Positions 6,987 to 14,428 of a stretch of DNA of 31,862 nt are shown here, in pieces (the stretch's first letter is position 1; each line of letters opens with the position of its first letter). The notes below the pieces were generated by a model, which ran no database searches, was not told where the DNA came from, and saw only the letters and a program-made list of their open reading frames with translations. Both the position numbers and the translations under genes were made by a program. Source of the stretch: JBASRP01 sp044866075 (GTDB taxonomy: Bacteria; Actinomycetota; AC-67); assembly GCA_044866075.1 (NCBI GenBank), contig JBIOTQ010000112.1, positions 1 through 31,862 of the forward strand, written 5' to 3'.

Positions 6987-7184
6987 GTGTCGCGATGTCC
7001 CATGTGCGGGTCTTTGAAGGTGACGCTGGTGCTGTCCGACGATCCGCGCGCAGAGTGCGAGCGCTGTCACGCGACGTGGATCCAGGACGGCGCCTCGCAA
7101 CGCGAGGTGCGGAAACCCCCGGAGCGGGCGGGAGGGGAGAAAGGCTTCGATTCCCCCCACCCACCCCAACGCGACGAAACGTGA
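6987..7184 (+). CDS. small zinc-ribbon protein
   Basis: 65 residues. Cysteines C4, C7, C24 and C27 ('CPMCGS', 'CERCHATW') form a classic zinc ribbon, followed by a basic and then acidic disordered tail. GTG at 6987 with GGAG 10 bases upstream. It is the first gene behind the sigma-F-type promoter and ends 9 bases before ku, so it is probably part of the same transcript. The role is unknown; small zinc ribbons often bind DNA, RNA polymerase or ribosomes. A DNA-repair accessory role is only a guess from position. Confidence 0.65.
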   Translation: MSRCPMCGSLKVTLVLSDDPRAECERCHATWIQDGASQREVRKPPERAGGEKGFDSPHPPQRDET

Positions 7185-7193
7185 GGTGCTGAG

Positions 7194-8066
7194 ATGCCAC
7201 GATCGATCTGGAGCGGAGCGATCTCGTTCGGTCTCGTCAGCGTCCCGATAAAGCTCTACAGCGCGATCTCTCAGAAAGACGTCTCGTTCCATCAGATCGA
7301 CAAGTCGTCGGGCGCGCGCATCCGCTACAAGCGCGTCTCCGAGAAGACGGGACGCGAGATCCCGTACGAAAGGATCGCCAAGGGCTACGAGGTCGACAAG
7401 GACGAGTATGTCGTCATCGATCCGAAGGAGCTCGAGAAGTTCACGCCCGACGCCACGCGCCGCATCGACATCGAGGACTTCGTCGATCTTGAAGAGATCG
7501 ATCCGATCTATTTCGAGCACCCGTACTTCCTGGCGCCCGACAAGGGGGGCGACAAGGCGTACGTGCTGCTGCGCAAGGCGATGGAGAAGTCCGGCAAGAT
7601 CGGCATCGGCAAGGTCGTGATCCGCAATAAGGAGTACCTGGCCGCGATCCGTCCCTACGGGGACAAGGCCCTGGCGCTCGAGACGATGCTCTTCCCCGAC
7701 GAGGTCAACGACGTCGAGGACATCCCCGGAGTGCCCGACGGCCGCGCGAAGGTCACCGACAAAGAGTTGCGTATGGCGAACCAGCTGATCGATTCGCTGA
7801 GCGGCGAGTTCGACCCCGAGAAGTACCGCGACGAGTATCGCGAACGCGTCATGGACTTCATCAAGAAGAAGTCCAAGGGCGGCACGATGACGATCGAGGA
7901 AGAGGAGCCCGAACGCCCGGCCGTCATCGACTTGATGGACGCGCTGCGCGCCTCCGTCGAGGAATCGGGCAAGGGCGGACGCCGGAAGCGTGCGGCGTCG
8001 AGCGGACGTCGCACGTCCAGCGGCCGGCGTAAGACCGCGACGAAGCAGAGGCGGCGCTCGGCGTGA
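7194..8066 (+). CDS. ku: Ku, DNA end-binding protein for non-homologous end joining
   Basis: 290 residues of the bacterial Ku family. The opening 'RSIWSGAISFGLVSVPIKLYSAI' is diagnostic, followed by 'SFHQIDKSSGARIRYKRVSEKTGREIPYE' (read in two parts) and the Ku core 'YFLAPDKGGDKAYVLLRKAM'. Ku dimers ring double-strand DNA ends and recruit a ligase, usually LigD. Residues about 258-290 form a long Lys/Arg-rich C-terminal tail, as in Ku proteins that bind DNA ends without free mobility. ATG at 7194. The stop overlaps the nucleotidyltransferase GTG by 4 bases (GTGA). No LigD gene is present in the window. The upstream promoter suggests expression in stress or stationary phase. Confidence 0.97.
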   Translation: MPRSIWSGAISFGLVSVPIKLYSAISQKDVSFHQIDKSSGARIRYKRVSEKTGREIPYERIAKGYEVDKDEYVVIDPKELEKFTPDATRRIDIEDFVDLEEIDPIYFEHPYFLAPDKGGDKAYVLLRKAMEKSGKIGIGKVVIRNKEYLAAIRPYGDKALALETMLFPDEVNDVEDIPGVPDGRAKVTDKELRMANQLIDSLSGEFDPEKYRDEYRERVMDFIKKKSKGGTMTIEEEEPERPAVIDLMDALRASVEESGKGGRRKRAASSGRRTSSGRRKTATKQRRRSA

Positions 8067-8737
8067 GCGCACGCGACGTGGCGCCGGCCCTTCGCTTGCC
8101 GGAGGGCGGACGCCGCCGTGCCGATCCCTTCGAGGGCCTGACCGTCGACGAGCCGACCTTCCTCGGCGTCCTCGATGAGGTGCTGGACGCATTGAACGAC
8201 GACGGTGTGGCGTACGCGATGATCGGCGGGCTGGCGTCGACGATCCTCGGTCGAACGCGCTGGACGCACGACCTCGACGTCTACCTGCGCGACCAGCACG
8301 ACGCGGCGCGCGCGATGCAAGCGCTCGCGCGCGCCGGGTTCCGCACCGAGCGGACCGACGATCATTGGCTCTACAAGGCCATCAAGCGCGGTGTCCTCGT
8401 GGACCTCATCTTCAAGGCGAAGGGCGATGTCTACTTCGACGACGAGGTGCGAGCCCGCGTGCGCGTCGAGGACTTCAAAGGCCGCATGGTTCCGGTCGTT
8501 CCACCCGAAGACCTGATCATGATCAAGACGATCATCCACGACGAAGCCACGCCGCGGCACTGGTACGACGCGTTGGGTGTCATCGCGCACTCCGAGATCG
8601 ATTGGGACTATCTGCTGCACCGCTCGGTGCACGGCCCACGTCGCCTACTGAGTCTTCTCGTGTACGCGCAGACGACGGATCTCGTCGTCCCCGACCGCGT
8701 CATACAGGCGCTGTTCTCAAAGATCTACGATGTCTGA
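8063..8737 (+). CDS. nucleotidyltransferase-fold protein in the Ku operon
   Basis: 224 residues. The polymerase-beta-type nucleotidyltransferase motif is clear: 'YAMIGGLASTILGRTRWTHD' continues into 'LDVYL', giving GG-x-S and D-x-D (the 'HDLDVYL' aspartates). A later acidic position is likely in 'GVLVDLIFKAKGD', where VDL supplies the third carboxylate. The C-terminus 'PPEDLIMIKTIIHDEATPRHWYDALGV' resembles the MNT/AbiEii-type and DUF6036-like transferases that modify tRNA, toxins or nucleotides. The substrate is unknown. GTG start overlaps the ku stop; the next gene overlaps by 8 bases. Placement directly after ku raises the possibility of an end-processing role, but a tRNA or antitoxin-like function is equally possible. 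Confidence 0.8.
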   Translation: MSARDVAPALRLPEGGRRRADPFEGLTVDEPTFLGVLDEVLDALNDDGVAYAMIGGLASTILGRTRWTHDLDVYLRDQHDAARAMQALARAGFRTERTDDHWLYKAIKRGVLVDLIFKAKGDVYFDDEVRARVRVEDFKGRMVPVVPPEDLIMIKTIIHDEATPRHWYDALGVIAHSEIDWDYLLHRSVHGPRRLLSLLVYAQTTDLVVPDRVIQALFSKIYDV

Positions 8738-8987
8738 CACAGCCGATCGCTACACCGAAGCGCATCTCGTCGACGCGCTGGCGATGGACCCGCGGTTCGG
8801 TGAGCTCGGCGCGACCATCCGGATCGACGGCGTCGTGCTCATCATCGAGGGGATCGTGCCGACCGAGGAACGCCGGGCGGCGGCCGCGGTGATCCTGAAG
8901 GAACTCGTCCCCGACGCGCAGATCGACAACCGCATCGTGGTCGAGCATCCGACCGCGCCCGACGGCGAGCCGGAGCTCATCTCGTGA
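8730..8987 (+). CDS. BON-like domain protein
   Basis: 85 residues, no signal peptide. The pattern 'LVDALAMDPRFGELGATIRIDGVVLIIEGIVPTEERRAAAAVILKEL' matches the BON fold (helix, strand, strand, helix), with the Gly in 'LIIEGIVPTEE' at the usual turn and 'DAQIDNRIVVE' as the last strand. BON domains bind membranes, phospholipid or protein partners; cytoplasmic single-BON proteins in actinobacteria have no clear role. ATG at 8730 overlaps the nucleotidyltransferase end by 8 bases, and its stop overlaps the phosphoesterase GTG by 4, so it is firmly embedded in the operon. Confidence 0.75.
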   Translation: MSDTADRYTEAHLVDALAMDPRFGELGATIRIDGVVLIIEGIVPTEERRAAAAVILKELVPDAQIDNRIVVEHPTAPDGEPELIS

Positions 8988-9739
8988 TCCGCGTCGCGGC
9001 CGTCGCGGACATCCACGTCGGAACCGACTCCCCGGGGACGTTGAAGCCTGCCCTGGTGGGTATCGAGGACAAGGCCGACGTCCTGTTGATCGCCGGCGAC
9101 CTGACCCGTGTCGGCGCGCCCGACGAGGCCAAGGTCCTCGCGGACGAGCTGCGCGACACGGTGGTTCCGATCATCGCGGTCCTCGGCAACCACGACCACC
9201 ACGCTGGCCGTGATCGGGAGGTGACGTCGATCATCACGGACGCGGGCGTGACGATGCTGGAGGGAAACGCGACGGTCGTGCCGGTGAACGGCTCGCGGCT
9301 CGGCGTCGCCGGCGTGAAGGGTTTCGGCGGCGGCTTCGCCGGAGCGTGCGCGACCGCGTTCGGGGAGCCGGAGATGAAGGTGTTCGTCGAGCACACGCGG
9401 CGGACGGCCGACCAGCTCGAGCGCGCGCTCGCTTCGCTCGAGACCGACGCCCGCGTTGCGCTCGTCCACTACGCGCCCGTCCCCGACACGCTCGAAGGCG
9501 AGCGGCTCGAGATCTACCCGTTCCTGGGCTCTTACCTCCTCGGGGAAGCGATCGATCGCGGCGGCGCCGACCTGGCGGTGCACGGCCACGCCCACGCGGG
9601 CACCGAGAAGGGCGCAACGGAGGCGGGCGTGCCCGTCCGCAACGTCGCGATGCCGGTGATCGGCGACGCGTACCGCGTGTACTGCCTCGCCGGCACCGGC
9701 GAATGCGCCGACACCGATCAGGCGGTCGCGTCGCGCTAA
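8984..9739 (+). CDS. calcineurin-like metallophosphoesterase
   Basis: 251 residues with all five metallophosphoesterase motifs: 'VADIHVG' (DxH, residues 9-11), 'LIAGDLTR' (GD), 'LGNHDHH' (GNHD), 'ALVHYAP' (H) and 'AVHGHAHAG' (GHxH). The family uses two metal ions to hydrolyse phosphomonoesters, phosphodiesters or cyclic nucleotides. The substrate cannot be told; the compact size is closer to YkuE/YfcE-type enzymes than to SbcD or Mre11 nucleases, which carry extra capping domains. GTG at 8984 overlaps the BON gene stop (GTGA). It is the last gene of the Ku operon and is followed by a new sigma-F-type promoter at 9749. Confidence 0.9.
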   Translation: MIRVAAVADIHVGTDSPGTLKPALVGIEDKADVLLIAGDLTRVGAPDEAKVLADELRDTVVPIIAVLGNHDHHAGRDREVTSIITDAGVTMLEGNATVVPVNGSRLGVAGVKGFGGGFAGACATAFGEPEMKVFVEHTRRTADQLERALASLETDARVALVHYAPVPDTLEGERLEIYPFLGSYLLGEAIDRGGADLAVHGHAHAGTEKGATEAGVPVRNVAMPVIGDAYRVYCLAGTGECADTDQAVASR

Positions 9740-9748
9740 GAGCCGCTC

Positions 9749-9774
9749 GTTTCGCGAATGCGCGCCTCGGGTAT
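9749..9774 (+). promoter_or_regulatory. sigma-F/sigma-B-type promoter, perfect match
   Basis: GTTT (9749-9752), 16 bases, GGGTAT (9769-9774): an exact match to the actinobacterial sigma-F/sigma-B consensus. It lies wholly between genes and 30 bases before the ATG at 9805. The ribosome binding site AGGAGGTG at 9793-9800 fits a transcription start near 9781. Confidence 0.65.
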
Positions 9775-9804
9775 GCCAGCCGAGAGAGAGGCAGGAGGTG
9801 CACG

Positions 9805-10089
9805 ATGCAACATCGCTACGAAGGCGTGGACGCGTCCGAGCTCAAGGATCAGGATCTGCGCAAGGAGCTCCGCTCCCTCCATCGCACGCGTGAAGACACG
9901 TTCCTGAACGGAAGCAAGCAATCGCTCGAGGAGCACACGGAGCGCATGATGGACTTGGAACGAGAGTTCCTTCGCCGGTTCCCCAAAGAGGCGCAGCCGG
10001 CCGCTCAGCGCACGCGCGTCGGCGCACGGACCGGCCGGGCGCCATCCGGGACGAAACGGAAGCCGCAGCGCTCCACCACGCGAAGCTGA
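9805..10089 (+). CDS. small DUF6158-like protein (copy 2)
   Basis: 94 residues, charged and helical, with 'LRKELRSLHRTREDTFLNG' and 'HTERMMDLEREFLRRFP', then a basic Arg/Thr/Lys tail. It is a clear paralogue of the product of 689-958. I chose ATG 9805 because AGGAGGTG lies at ideal distance (9793-9800); the frame is open further upstream, but that part is an out-of-frame shadow of the phosphoesterase gene. A perfect sigma-F-type promoter sits 30 bases upstream. Function unknown; strong expression in stationary phase or stress is the natural expectation. Confidence 0.8.
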   Translation: MQHRYEGVDASELKDQDLRKELRSLHRTREDTFLNGSKQSLEEHTERMMDLEREFLRRFPKEAQPAAQRTRVGARTGRAPSGTKRKPQRSTTRS

Positions 10090-10180
10090 CCAAGCGCAGA
10101 TCCGCGATGTCCGCTGCTGAGGGCAGCCGGACGTTGCCCCTATTGACAACGTTCGCACGGAGGCGGCACGCTCAAGTCAC

Positions 10181-13012
10181 GTGGTCGCCGACCGTTCGGG
10201 GGCTTCGCGCACGACGTCTCGCGGGACCACCAAGAGCGACGATGCGCACCTCCTCGCCGAACGTGCACCCGGGCTGCTCGCTCGCCTGCAGGTGCTGACA
10301 GGCGTGCTCGCGGGAGCACTCAGCGAAGGCGACGTCGCCCGCGTCCTCGTCGATCATGGGGTGGAAGCACTCGGCGCTACGGCTGGGCTGGTGGCGATCG
10401 ACGACGGCCGCGGATCACTGAGGATCGCCGCCTCGCGCGGCTACCCCGACGAGATGATCGACCGGTGGCGCGAGATCCCCGGCGACGCGCCGATCCCCAT
10501 CGCCGACAGCATCAGAGCGCGCCGCCCCGTCTTCATCCTGTCGCTCGAGGAACGCGATCGGCTGTATCCGGCGCTCGCGAATGAGCCGACCACGAACCAC
10601 GCTTTCCTCGTCGTTCCGTTCCTCCTCGAAGAAAGCACCCTCGGCGCGCTCGCGCTGAGCTTCGCGGAGCCGAATGCTCTCCTCGATGTTGATAAGACTT
10701 TCGTCCTCGCCATCGCCCAGCAAGCGGCTGTGGCTATCGACAACGCACGGCTGATGGCGGGGGAACGCGCCGCCCGAGCGCAGGCCGAGAAGGTGCGTGA
10801 TCGCCTCTCCTTCCTGTCCGAGGTTAGCGGCGTGCTCGCGAAGAGTCTCGACCATCGCGACGCCATCGCCGAGCTCGGCGCCCTCACCGCCGGCCGCCTC
10901 GCCGACTGGTGCGCGATCGATCTGGTATCGGAGTCCGGCACGATCGAGCGCCTCGTCGCCCGGCACGCCGATCCGGTGGCGCTTACCCCGGTGGAAGAAC
11001 AAGCGGTCGATTGGCCGATCGATCCGGAGCTGCCCGCTGGATCGCCGGCGGTTATCCGCAGCGGGCGGCCCGAGCTATACCCGGAGATCTCCACGGATTT
11101 CGCCGATCACATCTCCCAGGATCCCACCGAACTGGAGATCCTTCACTCGATCGGGATCACGTCCGCGCTCATCGTTCCAATCCAAGCGCGCGGGCGGACG
11201 CTCGGCGCGATGACGCTCGTCTCCACCCGCGAAGACCACCACTACGATGCCGACGATCTCGATTTCGCGATGCTCGTCGCCTTGCGGGCCGGTGTCACGA
11301 TCGACAACGCGCGCCTGTACGTCGAGGCGCGACGATCGGAGGAGAACTCCCGCTTCCAGCGGCTCCTCCTCGAGAGCCAGACCGAAGCCACGATTGACGG
11401 CATCCGTGTTGTTTCGGCGGACGGGCACATCCTGTTCGTGAACCGGAAGTGGCGTGAGATGTGGGGATTCGGCGAGGAGGATCTCACCGGCGTTCACGAG
11501 GACGATGTCCTGCGTCAAATGGTCGAGATGGTCGAGGATCCGGAGCCGTTCGTCGGTCGTGTGCGCTGGTTGTACGAGAACCCCGAGGAAACGGCACGAG
11601 ACGAGGTCCGTTTGAAAGACGGGCGCATCTTCGACCGGTGGAGCGCTCCTCTCGTCACCGAGGGCGTGACCTACGGCCGCGCGTGGTACCAGCGGGACGT
11701 CACCGCCGAACGGCAACTCGAAGCGCGTCTGATGGCCGCGGAACGGCGCTCGGCCTTCCTGGCCGACGTCAGCTCCGTCCTCGCCGCCGCGCGCGACGAG
11801 AGAACGCTCTTCGACGAGCTCGCCTCGCGGATCGTGCCGTTCCTGGCGGACTGGTGCGTCGTCGACGTCATACAGAGGGACGGAACGTACGACCGCGTCG
11901 CGGTCGCGCATCGCGATCCCGCGAAGGTCGAGCTCGCATCTCGGGTCTCATTGCGGCGTCACTACGTGGTCGACCCCAACGCCCAGCGCGGCGTTCCGAA
12001 GGTGCTTCGCACGGGCGCGACGGATCATGCGTTCTCGATCCCGGACGAGTGGATCGACGAGGTCGGCGCCCAAGACCCCGAGTACCTCGACGTTCTCAAG
12101 AACCTCGGCTTCCGTTCGTACATCGCGGTGCCACTCAACGCGCGCGGCCGCGTGCTCGGCGCCGTAACGCTGATAGCCGCCGAGTCGGACCGCACATACA
12201 CGCAAGAGGACGTCACCCTCGCGGAGGACATCGCCCGCCGCGCGTCGATCGCGCTGGAAAACGTCCGCCTCCTCGCCGAGCGCTCCTCGACGGCGCGCTC
12301 GCTCCAGGAAAGCTTGTTACCGACGGCGTTGCCGATGATACCGGGGGTCTCGCTGGCCGCCCGGTTCCGTGCGGCCGGGGAAGGCAACGACGTCGGCGGC
12401 GACTTCTACGATGTCTTCCCCGCGGCGAGCGGGGGGTGGGCCGTCGTCGTCGGGGATGTCTGCGGGAAAGGGCCCGAAGCGGCGGTACTGACCGCGCTCG
12501 TTCGTTACACGATCCGCACTCTATCGATGCAGATCCGCAAGCCCCGCCGGATCCTGGCCCGGCTCAACGACGCGATCCTGTCGCAGCGTAACGACGGCCG
12601 CTTCTGCACGCTGGCGTACGCGCGACTCGACGTCGATGCCGCGGACGCCGTTAGTTTGCGTCTCTCCTCGGGCGGCCATCCGCTTCCGATCCTGATCCGC
12701 CGCAACGGAGAGGTCCGGATCATCGGACGGACCGGAACGCTGCTCGGCGTCTTCGAGGACGCCGTGTCACCCGAGACGTCGGTGGCGCTGGAGCCGGGGG
12801 ATGCAGTCCTTTTCTATACGGACGGGGTGATCGAGGCGAGATCCAACGACGAGGTCTTCGGCGAGCGCCGGCTCCTCGAGATCTTGCGAGCCTGCGGCGG
12901 CGCGGACGCGTCTTCGATCGCCCAGCTGGTCGATCAGAGCGTCCGCGACTTCCAGGCCGGCGACCAGCGGGACGACATCGCCGTCCTCGTCGTGCAGGCA
13001 GTGGCTTCTTAG
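10181..13012 (+). CDS. GAF-GAF-PAS-GAF-SpoIIE phosphatase
   Basis: 943 residues, cytoplasmic. Approximate order: GAF about 35-190 (ending 'AIAQQAAVAIDNARLMAGE'), GAF about 205-385 ('RAGVTIDNARLYVEA'), PAS about 390-510 ('VVSADGHILFVNRKWREMWG'), GAF about 520-703, and a PP2C/SpoIIE phosphatase about 715-943. The phosphatase has its metal-binding aspartates: 'NDVGGDFYDVF', 'VVVGDVCGKGPEAAVLTA', 'LFYTDGVIEAR' and 'DQRDDIAVLVV'. RsbU/RsbP-type enzymes dephosphorylate an anti-anti-sigma factor and so release sigma-B/sigma-F. Three GAFs and one PAS would sense small ligands or redox state. No partner anti-sigma or STAS gene is in the window, but sigma-F-like promoters lie on both sides. GTG at 10181; its stop overlaps the convergent XRE gene by 4 bases. 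Confidence 0.93.
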   Translation: MVADRSGASRTTSRGTTKSDDAHLLAERAPGLLARLQVLTGVLAGALSEGDVARVLVDHGVEALGATAGLVAIDDGRGSLRIAASRGYPDEMIDRWREIPGDAPIPIADSIRARRPVFILSLEERDRLYPALANEPTTNHAFLVVPFLLEESTLGALALSFAEPNALLDVDKTFVLAIAQQAAVAIDNARLMAGERAARAQAEKVRDRLSFLSEVSGVLAKSLDHRDAIAELGALTAGRLADWCAIDLVSESGTIERLVARHADPVALTPVEEQAVDWPIDPELPAGSPAVIRSGRPELYPEISTDFADHISQDPTELEILHSIGITSALIVPIQARGRTLGAMTLVSTREDHHYDADDLDFAMLVALRAGVTIDNARLYVEARRSEENSRFQRLLLESQTEATIDGIRVVSADGHILFVNRKWREMWGFGEEDLTGVHEDDVLRQMVEMVEDPEPFVGRVRWLYENPEETARDEVRLKDGRIFDRWSAPLVTEGVTYGRAWYQRDVTAERQLEARLMAAERRSAFLADVSSVLAAARDERTLFDELASRIVPFLADWCVVDVIQRDGTYDRVAVAHRDPAKVELASRVSLRRHYVVDPNAQRGVPKVLRTGATDHAFSIPDEWIDEVGAQDPEYLDVLKNLGFRSYIAVPLNARGRVLGAVTLIAAESDRTYTQEDVTLAEDIARRASIALENVRLLAERSSTARSLQESLLPTALPMIPGVSLAARFRAAGEGNDVGGDFYDVFPAASGGWAVVVGDVCGKGPEAAVLTALVRYTIRTLSMQIRKPRRILARLNDAILSQRNDGRFCTLAYARLDVDAADAVSLRLSSGGHPLPILIRRNGEVRIIGRTGTLLGVFEDAVSPETSVALEPGDAVLFYTDGVIEARSNDEVFGERRLLEILRACGGADASSIAQLVDQSVRDFQAGDQRDDIAVLVVQAVAS

Positions 13013-13347
13013 CGACGCTCTCGCTTGCCCATTGCGTCGCAGATCATGTCCGCGAAGCGCAGCATCTCCGCGCGCGAGCTGAAGCGGATTCCTCGTCGCG
13101 CGAGCTCCCGATCGAGCATCGCGGGAGAATCGTCGTCCTCGAAGAGCGACGAGGCGGTGACCCCGATCGCGTCGGCAAGACGCCGCAGCGTTCGGACGGA
13201 GGGCAAAAGGTGATCGTTCTCGTAGCGTGAGAGCATGCTCTTCGGGATACCGCTCTTCCGTTCGAGCATCGACTGACTGAGTCCCGCTGCCCTCCGCGCG
13301 CTGCGGAGCCGGTCGCCGACAGAGTCGCGCCCTGCGCTCGGGGCCAT
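13009..13347 (-). CDS. XRE-family helix-turn-helix regulator
   Basis: 112 residues. The N-terminal domain (about 10-68) is a typical XRE/Cro-type HTH: 'LRSARRAAGLSQSMLERKSG', 'IPKSMLSRYENDHLLPSVRT', 'LRRLADAIGVTASSLF'. The short C-terminal part ('AMLDRELARRGIRFSSRAEMLRFADMI') has no recognised ligand domain. I prefer the ATG at 13347, which has AGGAAG just upstream, over the GTG-type start 16 codons earlier. It is convergent with the phosphatase gene and overlaps its last 4 bases. It probably regulates itself or the genes to its right across the 220-base gap; no target site is identified. Confidence 0.88.
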   Translation of the reverse strand: MAPSAGRDSVGDRLRSARRAAGLSQSMLERKSGIPKSMLSRYENDHLLPSVRTLRRLADAIGVTASSLFEDDDSPAMLDRELARRGIRFSSRAEMLRFADMICDAMGKRERR

Positions 13348-13491
13348 CCCACTTCCTTCCCATCGGTAAGCAGTTCCTCCGGGGAACCCCGTCATCCGCT
13401 GAGCCCGTGGGCGCCCCGGGGGAGTGCGTGGTTCATTAAACCCCTTACCCCTGCTGGGGATGTCGGTGATGAATCCCGAGCCCTTCCATGT

Positions 13492-13518
13492 GTTTGAACT
13501 GCTGGCATCCCGGGGTAC
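13492..13518 (+). promoter_or_regulatory. sigma-F/sigma-B-type promoter
   Basis: GTTT (13492-13495), 17 bases, GGGTAC (13513-13518), in the 220-base gap before the small gene at 13570. It fits the sigma-F consensus with the long allowed spacer. Expected transcription start is about 13525, just before a GGAGG at 13528-13532. Confidence 0.5.
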
Positions 13519-13569
13519 GCGTTCGATGGAGGTGTTTGTCGATTGGGTGCGCGGATCATATGGGGCAGC

Positions 13570-13884
13570 ATGGCTGATGATCCCGTGCTCATCGACGCCG
13601 ACGCGGTCGAGCGTGCCGACGACGTCGATTTCACGTTCCTCGGACGTGGCGAAGCGTCGGAGTCGCCTCCGACCGGCCCGGCGACGGAGGTCGAAGGAGC
13701 GGTTCCTGCCGAGCGCGTCCTCTTCATCGTCGATGACGACGAGCGAGCTCTACCGATCGCCGTCGCGGCCGCACACGTGGCGGGTACGGCCGACGTGCTC
13801 ACGGCGGTCGAAAGAGAATGGAAAGCGCGCACGGGACGCACCGAGGTGCGTCCGGATGCCGTCGCCGAACCGCCATCGCTCTAA
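13570..13884 (+). CDS. small acidic protein of unknown function
   Basis: 104 residues from ATG 13570 ('MADDPVLIDADAVERADDVD'). It is strongly acidic in the first 50 residues, with a Pro/Ala-rich stretch, then 'RVLFIVDDDERALPIAVAAAHVAGTADVLTAVEREWKAR', which may form a strand and a helix. No family recognised. An alternative TTG at 13543 has a better ribosome binding site (GGAGG at 13528-13532) and would add nine residues. A sigma-F-type promoter lies upstream. The next gene begins about 50 bases after the stop on the same strand. Confidence 0.5.
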   Translation: MADDPVLIDADAVERADDVDFTFLGRGEASESPPTGPATEVEGAVPAERVLFIVDDDERALPIAVAAAHVAGTADVLTAVEREWKARTGRTEVRPDAVAEPPSL

Positions 13885-13933
13885 TGGAAGCGCCCGCCCG
13901 TCCCCGAGCCGGTTTCGCACGGTCGTTGCTATC

Positions 13934-14428
13934 GTGTCGCGCGTGAGCGGGGCGAGCGAAGAGGTTCTCGGGAACGCGGCCGATCGGCTGGCGTCGTCCG
14001 TCGAGCAGATCATGCGGACGACCGTTCCCTTGATGGGCGATATCGGCATCGAGGTGGTGGAGGCCGAAAGGTACCACGTTCGCACGCGCCTCCCGTGGAA
14101 TGCCCGGAACGGGAACCACATCGGGACCGTCTACGCGGGCGTGCTGTTCTCGTTCCTCGAGTCGACGGGCGGAGCGCTCGTCCTCGTCTCGTTCGATGTC
14201 ACGCGTTGGATCCCCGTCGTCGTGGAGGCCACGATCCGGTACGCGCGTCCCGTCACCGGCGTCGTCGAGTGCGACATGCATCTGTCGGACGACGAGGTCG
14301 GTACCGTACAAGACGCCCTCGGACGCGATCCGACGTACCGCTGGACGTTCACGGCCGCGGCGGTTGCCGAGGACGGGCGCACCGCCTGCGAGGCGGACCT
14401 GGTCTACCGGTTCAGGTCGATCGGCTGA
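13934..14428 (+). CDS. hotdog-fold thioesterase, YiiD_C/DUF4442-like
   Basis: 164 residues. The core 'MGDIGIEVVEAERYHVRTRLPWNARNGNHIGTVYAG' (read in two parts) followed by 'LFSFLESTGGALVL' matches the hotdog thioesterase group in which Asn-His-x-Gly-Thr precedes the long central helix. Later 'PVVVEATIRYARPVTGVVECDMHLSD' forms the sheet. Such proteins hydrolyse acyl-CoA or act as acyl-binding partners; the substrate is unknown. The start is uncertain: GTG 13934, GTG 13943 and ATG 14011 all keep the domain, and none has a good ribosome binding site. The last 25 bases overlap the convergent histidine kinase gene. Confidence 0.8.
   Translation: MSRVSGASEEVLGNAADRLASSVEQIMRTTVPLMGDIGIEVVEAERYHVRTRLPWNARNGNHIGTVYAGVLFSFLESTGGALVLVSFDVTRWIPVVVEATIRYARPVTGVVECDMHLSDDEVGTVQDALGRDPTYRWTFTAAAVAEDGRTACEADLVYRFRSIG

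Noticed and set aside
9036..9062. GTTG-N14-GGGTAT inside the phosphoesterase gene
   Set aside because: It is internal to a gene, the -35 half is imperfect, and no gene start follows at suitable distance.
10143..10148. TTGACA before the GAF/SpoIIE gene as a sigma-70 promoter
   Set aside because: A perfect -35, but no acceptable -10 at 16-18 bases.
13424..13933. Upstream extension of the thioesterase frame
   Set aside because: Translation is Ser/Arg-rich and overlaps the 13570-13884 gene in another frame; no similarity to the thioesterase family before about 13990.
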